The position numbers and the translations under genes are program-made. The notes under the pieces are model-generated. The model was not told the origin of the DNA. It made no database searches and saw only the letters and a list, made by a program, of their open reading frames with translations. Of a DNA stretch of 64,000 nucleotides, positions 32,802 through 42,701 are shown one piece after another (position 1 is the stretch's first letter; the number at the start of each line of letters is the position of its first letter). The DNA comes from an uncultured Clostridium sp. (GTDB lineage: Bacteria; Bacillota; Clostridia; Oscillospirales; Butyricicoccaceae): assembly GCA_947427035.1 (NCBI GenBank), contig CANEGK010000001.1, positions 1 to 64,000 on the forward strand, read 5' to 3'.

Positions 32802-35013
32802 CAGCGCACCTCTGCCGAATCCGCCGGCGCAGCGCGCTGTACCGTCGGGTCTTTTTATCCGACATCACCATTTTCTCCACGGTCGACTCACTGCCCACCA
32901 GCACCAGCAGCTGCCGCGCACGGGTGACAGCTGTATAAAATAAACTCCGGTTCAAAAGCCGCTCGGGCGCGCGAAAAACCGGCAGGATGACGGCGGGATA
33001 TTCGCTGCCCTGCGATTTATGCGCCGTGATGGCATAAGCGTGTTCCAGCTGTGAAAGCTCGTCAAAGCTGTAATCGGCGTCGCGATCTTCAAATCGTACG
33101 GTCAGCACCCGTGCAGCTGGGTCGACCATAACAATCTGCCCGGCATCGCCATTATATACGCCGCTGCCCACCTCGGGCGGGTCGAGCCGCCGCCACAAAA
33201 GGTCGTAATTGTTGCGCACCTGCATCACGCGGTCGCCCAGCCGGAAAGCCACCGGGCCAAAATACGCTTCGGGTTTCTGCGGTGACGGCGGGTTGAGCTC
33301 CTGCTGTAAAACGCGGTTCAGGTTTTCCGTACCGCAGGCCATTTGACGCGAAGGGCAGATCAGCTGAATGTCGCCGGGCTCGATGCCGAAATAGCCGGGA
33401 ATTCGCTCGGTAATAAGAGACGAAATTGTTCGCACTGCCGCATCGTCCGAGCGTACGGTAGTAAAATAGAAATCTCCGCTGTTTTTTCGCAAATCGGGCA
33501 TTTGCCCGCTGTTGATGCGGTGGGCGTTGACGACGATATCGCTGTTTTGCGCCTGACGGAAAATCTCGGTCAGGCGCACCGAAGGTACGCATTCGCTGGC
33601 CAGCAGGTCGGCGAAAAAGCTGCCCGGCCCCACCGGCGGCAGTTGATCGGCGTCCCCTACCAGCACCAGGCGGGTGTGCGGCTTCATAGCGCGCAGCAGT
33701 GAAGCGGCCAGCATCAAATCAAGCATCGAGCTTTCATCGACAATGACAACGTCGGTGTCGAGTGGGTTTTGCTCATTGCGCTTAAAGCGCAACAGTCCGC
33801 TCTCCATGTCAAAGCCGGCTTCGAGCAATCGGTGCAGCGTTTTGCTCTCGCGCCCGGTCAGCTCGCTCATGCGTTTGGCCGCCCGGCCGGTCGGCGCGCA
33901 CAGGCTGGCGCGAAGCCCCGCCCCTTCTATCAGCTCGATCATGGTGAGCAGCGCCGTTGTTTTGCCGGTGCCAGGACCGCCGGTAATGAGTGAAACTCCG
34001 CTTTCAAAGCACAGACACATGGCCTGCTTCTGCCCTTCGGCGTAGCGTATTCCCTTTTCCTTTTCCTGCCGGCGGATGCGCCTTTCCAAATCGTGCGGCG
34101 GCGCCAGCTTCATGGCGCGCAGGCGGCCGATTTCATCAGCCAGAAAGCATTCGCACTGATAAACCGGACCAAGATAACAGGCAATCCTGTCGCCCACAGG
34201 ATCGCAGACAATATCTCCGCGCTCGCGCAAAGCTTCCAGCCGCTCGGCAATTGCCTGTTCCAACGCTTCGCCGCACAGCTGGGTTGCAATAGGCAGCAGC
34301 TTGTCCTGCGGAATAAAAGCGTGGCCGTTTTGCATATTAAAGCGCAGCTCGTATAAAATCGCAGCATCAAGCCGAACGGGGCTTTGCTCGTCGATTCCCA
34401 AGTCAGCAGCCAGCTCGTCGGCCCTTCCAAAAGGCAGGCCAAACTGTTCGGCGCATAGGATATACGGGTTGCGCTCCAGCATGGAGACGGCCTTTTCCCC
34501 CCAAAGCCTAAGCAGTCCGGCGGCAAAATACACCGGCAGGTCATGCCGGGCCAAAAACTCCACCAGCGAGCGCATGGCGCTCACCTTCAAAAAAGACTGC
34601 CCGATTTCACGGGCGCGTGCAGCGGTAATGCCCCGGATTTGCTGCAAAAGCTCGGGCTGTTCAGCCAGCACGGCAAGGGTATCATCCCCAAAACGGTCTA
34701 CAATAGCGCGCGCCGTCTTGGGGCCAATGCCCTTGACGACGCGCGAGGCAAGATATTCATAAATGCCTGTCGTTCCACGAGGCATCTGCCTTTCATAGCT
34801 CTGCACCGAAAACTGACTTCCATGCTGAGGGTGGTTGACCATTTCCCCAAACGCCATAATGCGCTCGCCCGCCCCTAAAAAGGGCATAATACCCACGATG
34901 GTCAGCGGGCTGCCGTCATCCAGCATGACGCGCGCTACGGCATAGCCGCTCTCATCATTTTTATAGATGAGAGACAGAACGCTCCCTTCAATTTTGATCA
35001 GCTCGTTCGGCAT
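32791..35013 (-). CDS. recD2: RecD2-type SF1B DNA helicase
   Basis: 740 residues. An N-terminal OB-like domain and helix-hairpin-helix repeats (VKGIGPKTARAIVDRFG) characterise RecD2, as opposed to the RecBCD subunit. The helicase core has Walker A TGGPGTGKTTALL, VIVDESSMLD (II), VGDADQLPPVGPG (III) and the C-terminal AITAHKSQGSEYPAV. It acts in DNA repair and replication-fork handling without RecBC. ATG 35013 with AGGAGAG is chosen; the frame runs on to 35043. It overlaps the 93-residue gene before it and comF after it. Confidence 0.94.
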   Translation of the reverse strand: MPNELIKIEGSVLSLIYKNDESGYAVARVMLDDGSPLTIVGIMPFLGAGERIMAFGEMVNHPQHGSQFSVQSYERQMPRGTTGIYEYLASRVVKGIGPKTARAIVDRFGDDTLAVLAEQPELLQQIRGITAARAREIGQSFLKVSAMRSLVEFLARHDLPVYFAAGLLRLWGEKAVSMLERNPYILCAEQFGLPFGRADELAADLGIDEQSPVRLDAAILYELRFNMQNGHAFIPQDKLLPIATQLCGEALEQAIAERLEALRERGDIVCDPVGDRIACYLGPVYQCECFLADEIGRLRAMKLAPPHDLERRIRRQEKEKGIRYAEGQKQAMCLCFESGVSLITGGPGTGKTTALLTMIELIEGAGLRASLCAPTGRAAKRMSELTGRESKTLHRLLEAGFDMESGLLRFKRNEQNPLDTDVVIVDESSMLDLMLAASLLRAMKPHTRLVLVGDADQLPPVGPGSFFADLLASECVPSVRLTEIFRQAQNSDIVVNAHRINSGQMPDLRKNSGDFYFTTVRSDDAAVRTISSLITERIPGYFGIEPGDIQLICPSRQMACGTENLNRVLQQELNPPSPQKPEAYFGPVAFRLGDRVMQVRNNYDLLWRRLDPPEVGSGVYNGDAGQIVMVDPAARVLTVRFEDRDADYSFDELSQLEHAYAITAHKSQGSEYPAVILPVFRAPERLLNRSLFYTAVTRARQLLVLVGSESTVEKMVMSDKKTRRYSALRRRIRQRCADER

Positions 35014-35269
35014 ATACACTCTCCTGTGTTTCGGCATTGACACACACGGTCAGACCCGGGAAATAATAGCGGCGGATTTCGTCGCACGCACCCAATATGT
35101 AATCCATGTCTTCGGCCGCCGCCGGCCGCGTCAGACTCAGCAGCATCGGCATTGCCTTTTCTGCGCTTGGCCGGCGAAAAAGCCACAGCCACCCTTCGCG
35201 CAAAATCGCGGCGATGCCAACGGCCGCCAAAGTGTAAAGTACTGTTTCCGCCTGAAAGCTGTACACCAT
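34988..35269 (-). CDS. Small membrane protein of unknown function
   Basis: 93 residues: one hydrophobic segment near the N-terminus (LYTLAAVGIAAILREGWLWLF) followed by a soluble, acidic part. ATG 35269 has GGAGGG upstream, a convincing start. It overlaps the recD2 start by 26 bases, so the two are translated together. No recognised domain. Confidence 0.7.
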   Translation of the reverse strand: MVYSFQAETVLYTLAAVGIAAILREGWLWLFRRPSAEKAMPMLLSLTRPAAAEDMDYILGACDEIRRYYFPGLTVCVNAETQESVYAERADQN

Positions 35270-35318
35270 TGTAATCCCTCCTGTTCAAATATATGCCATG
35301 AGGGGATTTTCTGTGTTT

Positions 35319-35786
35319 TCAGCCCAAAAGCCCGTAAGCCAACGCCGTCATAATGCCCCCGGCCGACAAAACGCCAAGGAAAATGCTGACGAGCGCATGT
35401 TTCAAACGCATATTCAGTACGGCGGCGACCAGCGATCCCGTCCATGCGCCGGTGCCGGGCAAAGGGATCGTCACCAGAATAAACAGCCCCAGAGCCCGGT
35501 ATTTTTTGACGGCCGCGGCCTTTTTGCCCATACGGCGCTCGACCCACTGCACCGGCTTTTTCAGCACGCCGCGGCGCAGCAAAGCAAAAACGCGGCGGCC
35601 GAACAAAATGAGAAAGGGCACGGGCAGCATATTTCCGAGCACGCACAGCGCATACGCTTCGGGCCACGGCACGTCCATCAGCGCGGCGGCCGGAATGCTG
35701 CCGCGCAGCTCGACGACGGGAAGCATGGAAATGCCCAACAGGTACAAGGCGCGCTTCCATGCCTCTGCATGAATCAAAGAAAGCAA
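35319..35786 (-). CDS. Small multidrug export family membrane protein (COG2426)
   Basis: About 155 residues with four to five membrane segments. Motifs LPVVELRGSIPAA and LPGTGAWTGSLVAAVLNM are characteristic of the Sm_multidrug_ex/COG2426 family, whose transport role is weakly supported. No ATG is at the front: TTG 35786 has GGAGGG six bases upstream and is preferred, while the longer frame begins with TTG at 35813 without a site. It lies between cysS and the 93-residue gene. Confidence 0.82.
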   Translation of the reverse strand: MLSLIHAEAWKRALYLLGISMLPVVELRGSIPAAALMDVPWPEAYALCVLGNMLPVPFLILFGRRVFALLRRGVLKKPVQWVERRMGKKAAAVKKYRALGLFILVTIPLPGTGAWTGSLVAAVLNMRLKHALVSIFLGVLSAGGIMTALAYGLLG

Positions 35787-35873
35787 AAAGGGACCCTCCG
35801 TTCCGTAAAGCAACAGGAGGAAGCTGCCTTCCCCCTGCTTTGCACACTTGTGTTTTACGTCCGGCGGTGGTGC

Positions 35874-37280
<1,407 letters not shown>

Positions 37281-37283
37281 ACC

Positions 37284-37832
37284 TTATTTCTCCTTTTTGG
37301 AAACGCCGTCGCGCAGGACGGCAAAATTGTCTTTGATGTAAATGATACCGGATACTGTAGCCGTCACGGCCATCACCCAGGTACACAGGGGGCCAAGCCA
37401 GCTGAACCAACGGTCGCCGCCAGCCAGCAGCAAAAGAATGCACACCATGTGTGAAACCGTTTTGATCTTCCCCCAAATGGAAGCCTGAATGACGACACCC
37501 TGTGACGCCGCCACCATGCGCAAGGATGAAACGGTCAGCTCACGCGCTAAAATGAGCATACAGGCCCATGCCGGCATACGCCCGTCAGCGACAAAAATGA
37601 GCAGTGCGGCAAAGACCAGCAGCTTATCAGCCAGCGGATCGACAAATTTCCCGAAATTGCTGACCTGATTGTACTTCCGCGCAATATATCCATCAACACC
37701 ATCGGTCAGGCTGGCTAATGCAAAGACGCCAAAGGCCGCCCATACTGCCCACGTTGAATCCTGCGCTGTCAGAACCATAAAAACCGGTATCAGCGCAATG
37801 CGAACCAGTGTGATTTTATTGGCGGTCGTCAT
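37284..37832 (-). CDS. pgsA: CDP-diacylglycerol--glycerol-3-phosphate 3-phosphatidyltransferase
   Basis: 182 residues, membrane enzyme of phosphatidylglycerol synthesis. The CDP-alcohol phosphotransferase motif is complete: DGVDGYIARKYNQVSNFGKFVDPLADKLL (D-x2-DG-x2-AR-x8-G-x3-D-x3-D, about residues 38-66). ATG 37832 with GGGGGAG upstream overlaps the rimO end by 17 bases; a longer frame to 37946 is not credible. Confidence 0.93.
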   Translation of the reverse strand: MTTANKITLVRIALIPVFMVLTAQDSTWAVWAAFGVFALASLTDGVDGYIARKYNQVSNFGKFVDPLADKLLVFAALLIFVADGRMPAWACMLILARELTVSSLRMVAASQGVVIQASIWGKIKTVSHMVCILLLLAGGDRWFSWLGPLCTWVMAVTATVSGIIYIKDNFAVLRDGVSKKEK

Positions 37833-39168
37833 GCTGCTCCCCCACTTTTTCTCCAAATAATTCACATCCGGCTGCGTCCAAAATGCGGACGCGTACAAAT
37901 TGCCCTTCGGCAGTCGGCTCGTCAAAAAAGACGACGCCGTCAACATCCGGCGAATCCATATAAGAACGGCCGTACTGCCGGCCTGATTCGTCCAGACCGC
38001 AACATAAAACAGTCAGCTCCTGTCCGACGAGTGAAGCCGAATGACGATCCATAATCTCCTGCTGCAAAGCGAAAATCGCGGCGCGGCGGCACTCTTTCAC
38101 CGTTTCGTCCACCTGTCCCGGCATCGCTGCTGCTGGAGCGCCTTCTTCAGGAGAAAAGGCGAACACCCCCGCACGCTCCAGTCGTGCCTGACGCAGGAAG
38201 TCGCAGAGTTCCTGAAATTCTTCTTCCGTCTCACCGGGGAAGCCTACGATCAGGCTGGTCCGGATGACGGCGTCAGGCATCCGCTCCCGAATGGTGCGAA
38301 TGCGCTCGCGCACCAGTTCTCCGCTGCCCCGCCGGTTCATATCCCGCAGAATGCGGTCATTGATATGCTGAAGCGGTATATCAAAATAATGCAGTATTTT
38401 GTCATTTTGCTCAATGGTATCCAACAGGCAGTCGTCCAACTCGTCCGGATACAGATAATGCAGACGAATCCACTCAATGCCCTCGATTTTGCACAGCGCC
38501 TGTAAAAGCTTATGCAGACATCGCTCGCCGTAGAGATCGACGCCGTAACGCGAGATATCCTGCGCCACAATGAGCAGCTCCTTACAGCCGTGTTCGGCCA
38601 GCCCGCGCGCTTCCTCGATTAGTTCCTCCATCGGTCGGCTTCGATACGGGCCGCGTATCATGGGAATGACGCAGTAGGCGCAGCGATTGTCGCAGCCTTC
38701 GGCAATGCGCAGGTACGCGGAATAACTGGGGGTCAGCAGGTCGCGCCCGCCCCCCTGCTCCGCCGTTTCATTGGCGCCGAACCACTCGCGGCGGCCGCCG
38801 TTCAGCGCCGCCCTGACCGCTTCGGCGATAGCCTTAACACTGCCGGTGCCCACGGCGGCGTCAACCTCGGGCAGTTCTTTCAAAAACTCATTCTGAAAGC
38901 GCTGCGGCAGACAGCCGGCCGCCACAATGGCGCGCAAACGCCCCTGTGCTTTCAGCTGCCCCAGCTTGAGCAGAATTTCTATGGCTTCCTCCTGCGCTGA
39001 CTGGATAAAACCGCAGGTGTTGACGACAGCAACGTCTGCGCCGTCCGGATCGCCGACGATTTCCATACCGTTTTGCCGCAGCGTGTACAGCATGTGCTCG
39101 GAATCCACCAGGTTTTTGGCACACCCGAGCGGCACGAAAAAAACTTTGATCCTACTTGGATCGCACAT
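37816..39168 (-). CDS. rimO: Ribosomal protein S12 methylthiotransferase
   Basis: 450 residues with three domains: an N-terminal UPF0004 domain with VPLGCAKNLVDSEHM and two further Cys (VVNTCGF, AAGCLPQR); a radical SAM domain with CDNRCAYCVIPMIRGPYRSRP; and a C-terminal TRAM domain. It methylthiolates Asp in ribosomal protein S12. ATG 39168 with GGAGG upstream lies two bases after the recX stop. MtaB, a tRNA-modifying relative, is at 48261-49556. Confidence 0.95.
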   Translation of the reverse strand: MCDPSRIKVFFVPLGCAKNLVDSEHMLYTLRQNGMEIVGDPDGADVAVVNTCGFIQSAQEEAIEILLKLGQLKAQGRLRAIVAAGCLPQRFQNEFLKELPEVDAAVGTGSVKAIAEAVRAALNGGRREWFGANETAEQGGGRDLLTPSYSAYLRIAEGCDNRCAYCVIPMIRGPYRSRPMEELIEEARGLAEHGCKELLIVAQDISRYGVDLYGERCLHKLLQALCKIEGIEWIRLHYLYPDELDDCLLDTIEQNDKILHYFDIPLQHINDRILRDMNRRGSGELVRERIRTIRERMPDAVIRTSLIVGFPGETEEEFQELCDFLRQARLERAGVFAFSPEEGAPAAAMPGQVDETVKECRRAAIFALQQEIMDRHSASLVGQELTVLCCGLDESGRQYGRSYMDSPDVDGVVFFDEPTAEGQFVRVRILDAAGCELFGEKVGEQHDDRQ

Positions 39169-39170
39169 GA

Positions 39171-39635
39171 CTATTCGTCCTCCCATTCTTCCAGGCAGGC
39201 GTGTATTGCCTCGTTAATCTCATCCCATGAAAAGCCCCGGCGAAACAATCCGTCAGAAATGCGGCGCAGCGCCGCCCTGTCGGGCGCTTTGCCGCCAAGA
39301 CGTGTGCGGATAAAGCGCCTGAGCTTTTCATCGTCCGGCTCAAACCCTTCCAGCACTGCCTCAATGCACACATCATCCACGCCTTTTCGCCGCAGCTCCT
39401 GGCGGATACGCCCGGCGCCCCACCCTTTGCTTTTTCCGCTGCGGCACAGGTCGCGGGCGTATTGTTCATCATCGAGCAGTTTGAGCTCACGCAGGCGTTC
39501 CACTGCGTAAGCGGCATCTTCTTCCTCTACGCCTTTTTCCAGCAGCCTTTTATACAGGCCCGCACAGCTGTACGGGCGCATGGACAACACATTAGCGGCA
39601 CGCTCGACCGCCTTTTTCTGCGACTGCTCGCTCAT
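39171..39635 (-). CDS. recX: Regulatory protein RecX
   Basis: 154 residues made of three helical repeats, with LLEKGVEEEDAAYAVERLRELKLLDDEQYARDLCRSGKSKGWGAGRIRQELRRKGV typical of RecX. It modulates RecA filaments. It starts two bases after the recA stop, so the pair is coupled. Confidence 0.93.
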   Translation of the reverse strand: MSEQSQKKAVERAANVLSMRPYSCAGLYKRLLEKGVEEEDAAYAVERLRELKLLDDEQYARDLCRSGKSKGWGAGRIRQELRRKGVDDVCIEAVLEGFEPDDEKLRRFIRTRLGGKAPDRAALRRISDGLFRRGFSWDEINEAIHACLEEWEDE

Positions 39636-39637
39636 GC

Positions 39638-40771
39638 TTACGGCTCGTCATCTTCAAAATCGTCGGCAAACACTTCAATGCCCGCGCTGGCCGGGCGTGA
39701 AGCACGCTCCGCCTTAGCCGCTTTCCCCTTTGCAGGCGCGGGAGCCGGGGCCGCAGCCGGATCGGACGAATCGCCCTCTTCACCGCCGCCTTTGCCGGTC
39801 AGTTTGTTTTTGATCTCTTCCTCCAGCTTGTCGGCGACGTCCGGATGCTCTTTAAAATACTGCTTTGCCGCTTCGCGCCCCTGTCCGATGCGGGTTTCAC
39901 CCATCGAAAACCACGCGCCCGCTTTTTGTACAAAGCCCAGCTCCGTGCCGATGTCGACCAGCTCCCCTACCTTGGAAACACCTTCGCCGTACATGATGTC
40001 AAACTCCGCTTCCTTAAAAGGCGGGGCAATTTTATTTTTGACCACCTTGGCTTTGGTGCGGCTGCCCATCAGCACCGTTCCGTTTTTGATGTGCTCTTTA
40101 CGGCGGATTTCGATGCGCACGCTGGCGTAAAATTTCAGCGCGCGGCCGCCCGTCGTCACTTCAGGGTTGCCGTAGGCAATGCCTATCTTTTCGCGCAGCT
40201 GGTTGATAAAGACCACCACGCAGTTGGATTTGGAAATCGCGCCGGCCAGCTTTCGCAGCGCCTGCGACATCAGGCGCGCCTGCAGGCCGACGAAGCTGTC
40301 GCCCATTTCGCCTTCGATTTCAGCGCGCGGCACCAGCGCCGCGACCGAGTCGACGACCAGCACATCAATAGCGTTGGAGCGCACAAGCGCTTCGGCGATC
40401 TCCAACGCCTGTTCTCCGGTGTCCGGCTGCGATACCAGCAGGCTGTCGGTGTCGACGCCCAGCGCTTTTGCATAAACCGGATCCAGCGCGTGCTCGGCGT
40501 CGACAAAGGCGGCTTCGCCGCCTGCCTTCTGCGCTGAAGCGACAATGTGCAGGGCGATGGTCGTTTTGCCCGAGCTTTCAGGTCCGTAAATCTCTATAAT
40601 ACGGCCGCGCGGAACGCCGCCGATGCCCAGAGCCACATCAAGCGACAGTGAACCGGTCGAAATGGCCTCGACATTCATGGCGGTGTTCTCGCCCAGGCGC
40701 ATGACGGCGCCCTTGCCATATTGTTTCTCCAGCTGCTGAAGGGCTGTTTCCAATGCTTTTTGCTTATCCAT
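39638..40771 (-). CDS. recA: Recombinase RecA
   Basis: 377 residues: Walker [10 protein letters not shown] (about residue 64), Walker [11 protein letters not shown] (about residue 138), the L1/L2 DNA-binding loops ([22 protein letters not shown]) and [10 protein letters not shown]. The C-terminal tail is acidic and Ala/Pro-rich, longer than in Bacillus. Promoter and LexA-type box are just upstream (40835-40873). Confidence 0.98.
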   Translation of the reverse strand: MDKQKALETALQQLEKQYGKGAVMRLGENTAMNVEAISTGSLSLDVALGIGGVPRGRIIEIYGPESSGKTTIALHIVASAQKAGGEAAFVDAEHALDPVYAKALGVDTDSLLVSQPDTGEQALEIAEALVRSNAIDVLVVDSVAALVPRAEIEGEMGDSFVGLQARLMSQALRKLAGAISKSNCVVVFINQLREKIGIAYGNPEVTTGGRALKFYASVRIEIRRKEHIKNGTVLMGSRTKAKVVKNKIAPPFKEAEFDIMYGEGVSKVGELVDIGTELGFVQKAGAWFSMGETRIGQGREAAKQYFKEHPDVADKLEEEIKNKLTGKGGGEEGDSSDPAAAPAPAPAKGKAAKAERASRPASAGIEVFADDFEDDEP

Positions 40772-40834
40772 TTTTTGACCCCTTCTCCGTTAGACTGCAA
40801 GGGACACCGTCCCTTTCTTTGAATGATCGGGTTT

Positions 40835-40863
40835 ATTATACAGGAAAAAAGCGGACATCGCAA
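40835..40863 (-). promoter_or_regulatory. recA: Predicted sigma-A promoter of recA
   Basis: On the minus strand TTGCGA (40863-40858), 17-bp spacer, TATAAT (40840-40835), some 65 bases upstream of the start. Confidence 0.65.
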
Positions 40864-40873
40864 CATTTGTTCG
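40860..40873 (-). promoter_or_regulatory. LexA-type SOS box of recA
   Basis: CGAACAAATGTTGC on the minus strand matches the Gram-positive LexA/DinR consensus CGAACRNRYGTTYC at 13 of 14 positions. It overlaps the predicted recA -35, so binding would block transcription. Confidence 0.7.
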
Positions 40874-40876
40874 TTT

Positions 40877-41758
40877 TTATTTGCTTTCACTGCGGACACC
40901 GCACCCGATGACCACCCGTTCAATTCCTGTCAAGTCGCTTTGACATCGGATCTCTTCATATCCCTGCCTTTTCAAAATGTCCATCACCTGCGCCGACTGG
41001 CCCAGCCCTACCTCAAACATCAGTGCGCCGCCGGCCGTCAACACGCTTTTAGCATTGCGCGCCACTGCGCGGTAAAAATCAAGGCCGTCGGCCCCGCCGT
41101 CCAGCGCCATGAGCGGCTCGCGCCGGACCTCGACATCCAGCCCGGCAATCTCGCCGCTCGGAATATACGGGGGGTTGCATACGACGAGCTGAAACCGCCC
41201 CAGAGATGCGTCGAGCGGCTGCAGCGCGTCCAGCAGCACGGTGCTGGCCCGGCCGCTGACACCGTGGCGGGCCAGATTGCGGCGTGTCACCCGCAGGGTC
41301 GGCTCAGAAAGATCGGCCAATACCCCGCTGATTTCATCCGGCATGTTTTTAAGTACGGAAATGCCGACGCAGCCAGTGCCGCAGCACAAATCGAGCAATC
41401 GGCCGCGCGTGCGGCCGCGCAAAAACTCTATACCGCATTCCGCCAGCGTTTCGGTATCAGGCCGGGGAATAAGAGTGTCGGCCGTCACCTCAAAGGTCAG
41501 GCCGTAAAAATCCCATTGCCCAATAATATGCGGCAGCGGAACTCCGCTCAACCGTATACTTTTGAGTCGATCGATTTCATCCAAATCTTTATCAAAAATA
41601 TACAAATCCCGTTTTCTGTAAAGCTCATCCGGCGGGATCTTCAAGACAAATGCGATCAGCTCGCGGGCCTCGAGCCGGCTGCCTGCAACGCCGTGGATGC
41701 GCAGCTCGGCAGTCAGGTCAAGGGTTGCGTCGTTGATCGTTTTGACCATGTTTACCAC
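40877..41758 (-). CDS. prmC: Peptide chain release factor N(5)-glutamine methyltransferase
   Basis: 293 residues: an N-terminal helical domain, then a Rossmann methyltransferase with LLDLCCGTGCVGISVL (SAM loop) and the catalytic VVCNPPYIPSGE. IPRPDTETL is the family hallmark before the SAM site. It methylates the GGQ glutamine of release factors. The frame start GTG 41758 and ATG 41749 are both possible. It overlaps the DUF1385 gene by seven bases, a common pairing in Firmicutes. Confidence 0.93.
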   Translation of the reverse strand: MVNMVKTINDATLDLTAELRIHGVAGSRLEARELIAFVLKIPPDELYRKRDLYIFDKDLDEIDRLKSIRLSGVPLPHIIGQWDFYGLTFEVTADTLIPRPDTETLAECGIEFLRGRTRGRLLDLCCGTGCVGISVLKNMPDEISGVLADLSEPTLRVTRRNLARHGVSGRASTVLLDALQPLDASLGRFQLVVCNPPYIPSGEIAGLDVEVRREPLMALDGGADGLDFYRAVARNAKSVLTAGGALMFEVGLGQSAQVMDILKRQGYEEIRCQSDLTGIERVVIGCGVRSESK

Positions 41759-42687
41759 CGGTCCTCCTGCTCATTTTCCGGTATGACCTGACTCAATGCC
41801 TCAATGGCGACTTCAAGCATACTGTCATCCGGTTCAAAGGTGGTAAAGCGCTGCATGAACAACCCGGGCGCGCGCAGGACACGGGTCAACATATTGTCAT
41901 ACCGGCCGGCGTAACGATTGATTTCATAGCTGACGGCAACGATGGCCGGCAAAAGCGCAAGCCGCAGGGCCATACGCACCAGCGGATTCTCCCCCCATGC
42001 AAACAGAGCAGTAAAAAGAATGCCGACAATCATGACGACAAACAGAAAGCTCGTGCCGCAGCGGGGGTGACGGCGGCTCTGCGCCCGCGCGTTTTCCACT
42101 GTCAACGGCAGGCCCGCTTCGTAACAGGCAATGGTTTTGTGCTCTGCGCCGTGGTACATATAAGTACGATGCACATCCTTCTGCTTGCTGGTAATAAACA
42201 GGAAAAGCAGAAAAATCACCATGCGTACAAGGCCCTCTATCAGATTGCGCACAAGGCTGGGAAGCCCGTCGCCAAAAAAGCCGGTGATAAAGGTCGGCAG
42301 TAGGAAAAAGAGGACAATGGGCAGTGCCAGGCCCATAATGACGGCCAGGGTCATCATGGCGCTTTCCAGCTTGTCCTGTCCGATTTTCCGGTTGAGCCAC
42401 GCTTCAAATCGGCCCGGCTCAGCATCTTCTTCCTCTTCGAAAAACGAAGCGGAATAATTGAGCGCGCCGACACCGTATTTCATCGAATCCCAGAAATTGA
42501 CGACGCCGCGAATGAAGGGCAGACGCGCAAAGCGGCTGTGCGTCCCGGTGCCGACAGGTTCGTTTTTGACCGTCATCTCTCCGTTGGACCTGCGCACGAC
42601 AATGGATGTTTTCCGCGGCCCGCGCATAAGGATCCCTTCGATCAGCGCCTGTCCGCCAATGCTTGTCTTTTTCTGTTTGTTTGCCAT
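41752..42687 (-). CDS. DUF1385 membrane protein (YqhQ-like)
   Basis: 311 residues. The N-terminus SIGGQALIEGILMRGPRK and the central HGAEHKTIACYEAG with RRHPRCGTSFLF are DUF1385 hallmarks, with about four membrane helices around them. Function is not established. It starts 14 bases after the kinase gene and overlaps prmC, so it belongs to the lipoprotein/regulator/kinase operon. Confidence 0.9.
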   Translation of the reverse strand: MANKQKKTSIGGQALIEGILMRGPRKTSIVVRRSNGEMTVKNEPVGTGTHSRFARLPFIRGVVNFWDSMKYGVGALNYSASFFEEEEDAEPGRFEAWLNRKIGQDKLESAMMTLAVIMGLALPIVLFFLLPTFITGFFGDGLPSLVRNLIEGLVRMVIFLLFLFITSKQKDVHRTYMYHGAEHKTIACYEAGLPLTVENARAQSRRHPRCGTSFLFVVMIVGILFTALFAWGENPLVRMALRLALLPAIVAVSYEINRYAGRYDNMLTRVLRAPGLFMQRFTTFEPDDSMLEVAIEALSQVIPENEQEDRW

Positions 42688-42701
42688 ATCTTCCGTCCTT
42701 T

